Shown here one piece after another: positions 58,001 to 64,000 of a stretch of 64,000 nt of DNA (the stretch's first letter is position 1; each line of letters opens with the position of its first letter). This DNA comes from Auriscalpium vulgare (lineage: Eukaryota; Basidiomycota; Agaricomycetes; Russulales; Auriscalpiaceae), in assembly GCA_019915015.1 (NCBI GenBank), contig JAHBBC010000014.1, positions 372,001 to 436,000 of the forward strand, read 5' to 3'. The notes under the pieces are model-generated. The model had not been told where the DNA came from and did not search any database. It worked only from the letters and a program-made list of their open reading frames with translations. The position numbers and the translations under genes were made by a program.

Positions 58001-58673
58001 GGTGGAAATGCATCGAACCATCCGCTTCCTTCTCTGGAAGTCGGACTGGTGGTGGGATCGTGCCCCAGTACAGCCCAATAAGCTGACAGATATCCTTCGC
58101 GGTCTGACAGCCTACTCTGCCCGGCAAGCGTCTATGTACTCCAGCTTCGCCCATACCTTTTGAGAACAGTGGACAAAAGTGCTTGCAATACACGGCCTGT
58201 CTATACCATGGGCCTCACTATCTCCCGACCGCCCTGACCTCTCCATCTACTTCGATTCGAAGGCTGTGTGGGAGGAGATGGATGTTGACACCAACATCAT
58301 CGACGCCGCCACCGCCGGCAGCACGAACACAAGTGAAGACGTCAACATGAACCGCGACGCCAACCGTGATGCCAACATCAACCATGACGACGTCATCAAC
58401 GGCAACATCAATGTCAACCGCAACGCCAACATCAACCGCAACGCCGACACCGGAGCAGACATCAGTACGGAAGTCAGCACTCACGATGATGCCTCCAATA
58501 TCGCGGTTGAAGATTCACCGGCGTGCTCTCATGGCCCCACAGGCGTCATGGCAGCCCTTCCTTCCTCCTTCACCCTCCCCACTGTTGCAGTCCCTTCGGA
58601 TTCAGAGGAGTCCGATGCGTCAAGTACGAAGAGCGACGAGGACAATGCCGAGGACAACTTTCGACTGCTTTGA
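55009..58673 (+). pseudogene. KDZ transposase copy A (CxC2-type), decayed
   Basis: KDZ (Kyakuja-Dileera-Zisupton) transposase remnant. Recognised pieces: basic head GGRKKRRKTR; DLLLEWVAVRDRFLDEIIRHNGW; CxC2 zinc cluster (CPVCNSETASIKCEDC ... CNACCCEAH, 55540-55640); KWNGHFF; QLGHVGRICPCP; AGWWPATVSRP; KRAGRAHDSTGI; YYNMDYLF; YDIACQYSKNF; PKFHLLVHGL; DQFGAINWRK; then the C-terminal half shared with copy B. Introns such as 55384-55442 and 55659-55708 are still recognisable. Damage: a frameshift near 55795, stops at 56020 and twice in 56150-56185, an internal deletion near 56212 (the block between GRAHDSTGI and NMDYLF is missing), a shift near 57478 and a TGA near 58162. Not functional. Confidence 0.88.
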
Positions 58674-59035
58674 CTTGGATGCAAGGGCTCCATACTCGCG
58701 ACGGCGCTGTGACGAGAGTCGTGTTGGCGTGGCAGATAGACATCATGTATGGCGGTGTTTTTGTTCTGTAGTGTAGTGAAATTGGATATTTGCGCGTGCT
58801 CACGATGAAATAAAACCCGATGCATTCCAGCCCGAAGTGAAAGCTGTGTACGGGACTTAGCAACATCTTCGAACCGCGGTACATCAGTACTTTGTCCGGC
58901 TCTGCCGCGCTGAAAATCGCTGACAATTTTACTTCAGCTTCATTAGGTGTTCAGCTTGTCGGACATCGGTCAGAAGCGTTAAGCTCGCTGGGCACTGGTC
59001 ATCTCTTCAGCGTATCATAGCGGCGCAAGGTGCTA

Positions 59036-62000
59036 CTACTGTACAGTCTCGTGTGTATAGAAATCTATGTACTTGTTAACAAAGAATGAAGCAAACTCTA
59101 TTAGAGATCGAGAGAAGTGAAATGAGGTAGGTAATCGTGCAGCACGGTAGCACGGCATGAGATGACAAGCACGTATGACACAATCTATATGAACGAGCCC
59201 CAGAGTGCGCCGACCGTCTGCTCTGCGCTCGGGTGAGACTTCCCACAAGCCAAAGGTGGGATCGGGTCTATCAGATATTGGTACCAGCCAATTGACGAGT
59301 GCACATGGATATGTGACACCATCATGAACAAACGAGAGGAAACGGATGGCGCGCCCGACAAGCAGGCCGCCCATCGGATCCTCCTCAGGCCCATTATCAA
59401 TCAGCACCGTATCACGGCGCTCAGCTTCTTGGTACCAGCTCGCCGTGCTGCGGATTATCTCGTGATGCATGCCCTTGGGTCCCGCAAGCTCGCTAGGAGC
59501 GTAAAATGTTGACGATGCGGAGGAAAAGATGGAAAGATGGCCGTGGAAGTTGGGCAAATCATTCAGGGCAACATCCATGGCTGCTGCGTCTTCGTCACCA
59601 TAAAGCTGATCGTACAGGAACCGGCGTATGATGTTTTGAAGGTTCGGCTCTTGTAGCTCGGCGGCAAGTGCGTTGACAGTTCGCGTTGCCGCTGCAACGG
59701 AGTTAGCAGGGTGGGTGCAAATAAGAGACAGTACACACCTGGCTTCACAGCCAACAGCGTGACCGCAGCTACACAGGGACCATCGACCGCAGCAGCATCG
59801 AGAGCATCTGGACCCTCATGATCAACATCGAGCTCGTTGTCGGCCTCCATGTTGTCATCAAGCTGACCCAGGCCGGCGCAATGCAGTTCATATGAAAGAA
59901 CATTACCACGGAGCATCCCGCGGCGGCCAAAGTCTGCGCGAGCCCATGCCAGGTTGCTGAGCCGGCTGTTCGTGCGAAGCATCTGGCCGAGCGGCTTGTG
60001 CTTGCTGGACCGGCGCCACGGTCGCTTGACGGCGACAATATGCTTACTCTCCGTGATCAAAGAGCACAGCCCATTGGGGGAGCCGAAAAGCTTGATACTA
60101 CGAACGTAGTGTACGAGGGAGTGTTGGCAGGGGAGGGAGAAGCCGTCGGGCCGAACACCAGTTTCCTTGAAGACTACGCGGAGCTCATGAAAGCGCGCCA
60201 GTGCTTCTTCCATGGCCGTGAAGGATGCACTGTTGTGTGCTGATCTTCGAGCAACATACGTGAAGTCTAGTAGCGCGGAGATGCACTGGATCATCTCGTT
60301 GGGAACGTGGCCCGACAGCGCAGGAAGAAACACCTAGGATGCATAGATATGAGTTTCATTTTAGTAGATATAATTGCGGATTGACGCACCTTCATCAGCG
60401 CCTTTGAATCGTCTCCGGTCCACTGCTTGAAGTTCCGGCCTTCCTTGAAACGTCTAAGGCCAGGAAAACTGGGTGCTGCTGCGATTCTGTGATTGAATTA
60501 GAACATGCAAGAAACGCACACGTATTACGGCCAACGAACCTTCGGTCGATATCGTCCATGATCCGGTCACCTTCTGTCTTCCCGTGCTCAATCTTGATGT
60601 ACTGCTCCACCCAGGTAACAATGTGGTCCTTGAACGTCCCCTTGATGAGCTGGTGGAGGAGATCCGATGAGAGGAGCTCGTGGATATCGGCACGTGGGAA
60701 GTGACTTGTGAACGGCTGTTAGATTTGAGAACCGTGAGCACGGACTGTAGCCGACGATAGGGTAAATGAAACGGCGCACCACTACATCCGCATATATTCC
60801 AAACCCGTCCCAGAGAATCCCAGGCGTGAAGGACTCATGCATAATTTCTATCTGTTCGTGCGTACGTTGCTCGCCCATGGAGTGAAGCTCATTGGGCTTG
60901 GCAAAGCATCTATGTGAGATTGAGCACAGAAGACACGAAAACTCGCCCCAACAAAGACAAGCTCACTTTGGGCACCACCCATACACAACTCCTGCAAGAT
61001 ATACCTGCTCCGGATAGTCAGCTATGATGCAAGCAAGCTCAAAGATGGCCCGGCAAAAATGACCATCTGGACATTGCAGAACAACTGGCGTCGTCATTCC
61101 AGCACGAAGCGGGTGGAGGATCCGGGCAATCAACGCATGGTAAAGTTGCTTGCGGAAGATCTTGTATTCCTCGTCACCTTTAAATTCACGACATGCTAAT
61201 ACAATAGTCAACCCGTAGGTGTCACGAGTGAATGCAACGCAACGTACATTTCGGAATCGAGAGAAATGCCAACGCCATGACGCCATCGCCGTGCGCGCGC
61301 CGCATATCGTTGTGGATGTTGTCGGGAGATATGTAGAATGGGAGATATTCTTGCTGGCCAGTGGCGACTGAAACTGTGGTCTTGTCCGCACCGGTGATGA
61401 TAGGCACGAGCATTGCGCCATGTGCTGGATCACGCGCAATAGTGTCCTGTCAGAGAAGGATCATCATTAATCACGGATTGGCAAAGAAAATACATAACAC
61501 TTACGGCCTGCTTCCAACTCCAGTGCCCGGATATTAGATCCGACCAGCGTCGTTGATGACGGCTAGTGTACTCTTCAAATGGCCGCGTATGCCATTTCCC
61601 ATTGAAGTTGGGGTTGCGGGCCATATGCTTGATGACGTCCAGGGCATTGAGAGTATGCACAACGTAGTCGGCACGCTTCCATGCGGGTGAGTCAGGCCCG
61701 ACATCTCCGTTGTAGCTGGCTAAGTGTGAGTACACGCAGCAAGGTCGATATTTGACAAACAAGACCCACCAGACACGGAATGAGCTCCAGTTACCAAATG
61801 CACCCTCGATGGCGTCTTTAGTCGAGTACATGCTATTTGCGCCGTTTGCTATAGGTTCGTCTTGATGGCCGTCGTGGACATTCTGAGCCTTCAGAATCGT
61901 GAGAAGCTCGTCCAGATCGCCTTCAGAAGCCTCCATTTTTTCGAAGAGATGCTCTGCAAACCGGAAGGATGGCCGGTCTTTGAAAGGCGACCAGTCCTCA

Positions 62001-62258
62001 GGCTCGTCGTCATCTGCGGGTTCCGGTGGCGCACCGGGTGGGAGGAATTGGCCTTGCAAGTCGCACGGTGTACCTTAACGGGGTAGAGTGAGCTCGAGGT
62101 GATGGGGACGATTGAAGAAATTTACCAGAAAGGAGAGGGTGGTACAGATACGTTGACGTGTGCTTGGGCTTTGGATCACGGTGCACGGAACGGCGATGAC
62201 TGCCAGCCAACCGGGATGTTGGAAAGCTGCGATGGCATGGCGTACAGTGAAAGCCCAT
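59036..62258 (-). CDS. Plavaka transposase, apparently intact
   Basis: DNA transposase of the Plavaka group (CACTA-related, common in Agaricomycetes). Exons: 62258-62126, 62073-61777, 61719-61505, 61446-61248, 61195-60967, 60909-60780, 60715-60540, 60486-60390, 60333-59739 and 59691-59036; all GT-AG and phases fit, 908 residues. Starts with a C2H2 finger (MGFHCTPCHRSF ... H-x4-H). Family blocks: LQGQFLPPGAPPEP, DWSPFKDRPSFRFAE, GADKTTVSVATGQQEY, HNDMRRAHGDGVMALAFLSIPK, CPDGHFCRAIFELACIIADYPEQV, HFPRADIHELLSSDLLHQL, KQWTGDDSKALMKVFLPA, GLCSLITESKHIVAVKRPWRRSS and STFYAPSELAGP. No stop or frameshift was met. The donor at 61776 is the weakest call. Element ends were not found. Confidence 0.88.
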
Positions 62259-62461
62259 CTCATAGAATTTGAGCGGGGGGCGGCAAGACAAGACAAGGAG
62301 TCGAGCTTTGCTGGCAGGGCTTGAAGCGGCTGGTGGCAGGAGCGGCTGACAGGTGTGGCGGCTGGCTCCTGTCAAAGCAAATATTTGGCAAAGTCAGTTG
62401 ATGCCAGCTTATCAAATGTGGTACGACTCACTCTTCCGCCGCTCAAGTACCATCATCCATC
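62259..62461. promoter_or_regulatory. Divergent promoter between Plavaka transposase and partner gene
   Basis: 203 bases separate two head-to-head ATGs, short enough to be one shared bidirectional promoter. No clear TATA box. The arrangement suggests joint expression. Confidence 0.5.
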
Positions 62462-63870
62462 ATGAAGGTCAAGCCCGTCACCGCGCTGGCTAGCACTGGC
62501 GCCGTCCGCACTCGCTCGCAGAGGGCTACAGCCGAAACTATTGCTCCCGAGGTAGACCCTCCCCCAAGCACGCGCAAGCGCGCAGCCTCGAAGCCCAAGA
62601 ATATCGACATTGAGAAGTCTGCCCCGAAGGCAAAGATCCCAAAGGTCACCCGTAAGAAGGCACTGCATACCACAACAGACACAGGCGTTTCGGGCAACGC
62701 TAGCACCGCCGTGGAATTGTGAGTTGTTATTGATAACTCGCATTTGTCGGTATCCGTACTTACATGAACAAGGGCTGAGCTCTTGGATCCCGAGAACCGT
62801 GAAGATGAAGGCCAGGAATACCACGATGTTGAGCTCATATGCGAGACTGATGAGATCGAACAGACGGAGACTGTCAACGACGAGTCAGTCTCTCTTTGCG
62901 CCTGCTTGATAACAGCAATTGACCAAAATACCTGTTCCAGCGACTATCCACCAACTACATCTGCCATCAGCAAAAGTGACGGTCTTTATGAAGAGGACGG
63001 CGAGTCTGAGCCTGAGATAGTGGTCGACAACAAGTAAGGTCAAAGTTCAACATGGAGAAGTCACGCTCACCGTGGTCCATGACAGCTATCCGTCAGCGGC
63101 GTCGTCCCATGCGCATCTCAGCTCAGCGTCCGACCAGAGCGGGTGTTCATATTGCCAAATCAATTGGGATAGCTCGCCGAACGCAAGAACAGATATCAGC
63201 AGAGGCAGCGAAAAAGCGGCAGGAAAAGGAGCGCACCATTAACAAGAAAAATATCTCTGCAAAAGAGTCTGAGGAGCGACAACAGATAGGAGTTTTGAAG
63301 CTAGCCCGTATCAAAGACCATCTTGTTGACGAGCATCGCGCCAAAGAGGCAAACTTCAGACGTGGGTCGGGGATGGATGCCAGCGATAAGTCTGACGCTG
63401 GCCCGGGACTGGCAGCGCCAGCCAAAAAGAAGGTGAGAATCACCAACGTAAGTTGTTGATGGTTAGCTCACCAAGAATTTTCCCATCAGAAGTCAACCGT
63501 CAAAGAGAAGAACAATCAGGCCAGCACAGCTATCTCAGCAGTGATAAAGCAAGCCCGACGCACCGTCCCTCCGCCGCTCACAGCGACTCCGAGTCTTCTA
63601 AAGGGCTCTATACATCAGTGAGTCGTCGGTCTGTGACATACAAGTTGCACACTTACATGAAGGTGCCTACCCAGGAAAGGAACGAAACCGAAGGCAAAGG
63701 CCAGAAAAGATGATGTATTTGAAGCGGACCTGCAGGTAGCCACGGCTCGTCCTACTGCTAGCATGACGGCGCCCGTTGTCCAGCAGTTCGCATTGTTCAC
63801 GATGAAGCCTTTGTGGAGAGGCGTGTGCAGGGAGCGTTGTTGGGGGATGATGAATAGGTGGGATGGATAA
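62462..63870 (+). CDS. Lysine-rich partner gene of the Plavaka element
   Basis: Predicted exons are 62462-62719, about 62773-62882, about 62940-63033, 63138-63449, about 63494-63620 and about 63664-63870, ending at a TAA. The frame carries through when the third intron is taken as 63034-63137 (104 bases). The product is charged: a basic head (RTRSQRAT, STRKRAASKPK), an acidic middle (DPENREDEGQEYHDVEL, EEDGESEPEIVVDN), a coiled-coil-like basic stretch (AAKKRQEKERTINKKN) and a second basic region (KPKAKARKDD). No enzymatic motif seen. Head-to-head with the transposase, it is probably the element's accessory protein. The last two exons are less certain; an alternative stop is at 63711. Confidence 0.6.
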
Positions 63871-64000
63871 GGGGGACGTGCGGGTCTCGTCGTCGGGTCC
63901 CGCCGATACCATCTTGCGTTGGAGTAAACTGCAGAATCGGCCCCGCGAAAAGCGGCCTCTGTAGAACACAGCCCACACATCTCAGACGATCGTCAGGATG
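63871..64000. other. Right edge
   Basis: 130 bases with nothing recognised. The right terminal repeat of the Plavaka element, if present, is probably beyond the window. Confidence 0.4.

Noticed and set aside
58158..58163. TGA in the KDZ C-terminus as recoding or selenocysteine
   Set aside because: No insertion element is visible and the gene has other lesions; simple decay is sufficient.

Overview
The window comes from a filamentous basidiomycete, most likely an agaricomycete. Host genes are split by many short GT-AG introns of about 47-65 bases, intergenic gaps are small, and several families present are typical of Agaricomycetes: DUF6533 seven-helix proteins, CAP59/GT69 mannosyltransferases, and KDZ and Plavaka DNA transposons. 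I cannot name the species.

Positions 1-9800 are ordinary host sequence: glycogen synthase (minus, running off the left edge), a 15-exon DUF6533 membrane protein (plus), ornithine carbamoyltransferase (minus), a small cysteine-rich secreted protein (plus) and a GT69 mannosyltransferase (plus). Exon boundaries could be traced for all five.

From 9800 to the right edge the window is almost entirely transposable elements, and 12.5-51.2 kb is a nested stack. The base layer is a broken KDZ element on the minus strand (copy B). An uninterrupted relative, copy A, lies at 57.1-58.9 kb on the plus strand and serves as an empty-site reference. Copy B was hit twice by LTR retrotransposons. Gypsy-1 (13502-33448) has 189-bp LTRs and duplicated ATTCG; it is a chromovirus with an extra ORF after pol. 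Gypsy-2 (33920-50860) has 656-bp LTRs and duplicated GCGT. Gypsy-1 was in turn hit by a 9-kb LINE (14596-23573, 16-bp target duplication) and by a tRNA-like SINE-type patch (about 25.3-26.2 kb). Gypsy-2 was hit by a 1985-bp CACTA-type element (34993-36977, duplicated CAT) and by a probable solo LTR (42827-44203, duplicated TCGG).

The most unusual part is in Gypsy-2. Between the end of pol and the 3' LTR lie three genes on the opposite strand, each with introns: a Zn2Cys6-like protein (A) and two related helical proteins (B and C) that share an intron position. The block is flanked by two imperfect copies of the element's polypurine-tract region, which suggests a captured cargo cassette. Introns can survive there because genomic retroelement RNA carries them in antisense.

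The right end holds a small gene with an RNase H1 N-terminal (viroplasmin-like) domain, low-complexity repeats, KDZ copy A (decayed) and an apparently intact 10-exon Plavaka transposase (908 codons) with a divergently transcribed lysine-rich partner gene.

Most differences between the paired LTRs, and two nonsense codons, fit C-to-T change at CpG, as expected where repeats are cytosine-methylated.
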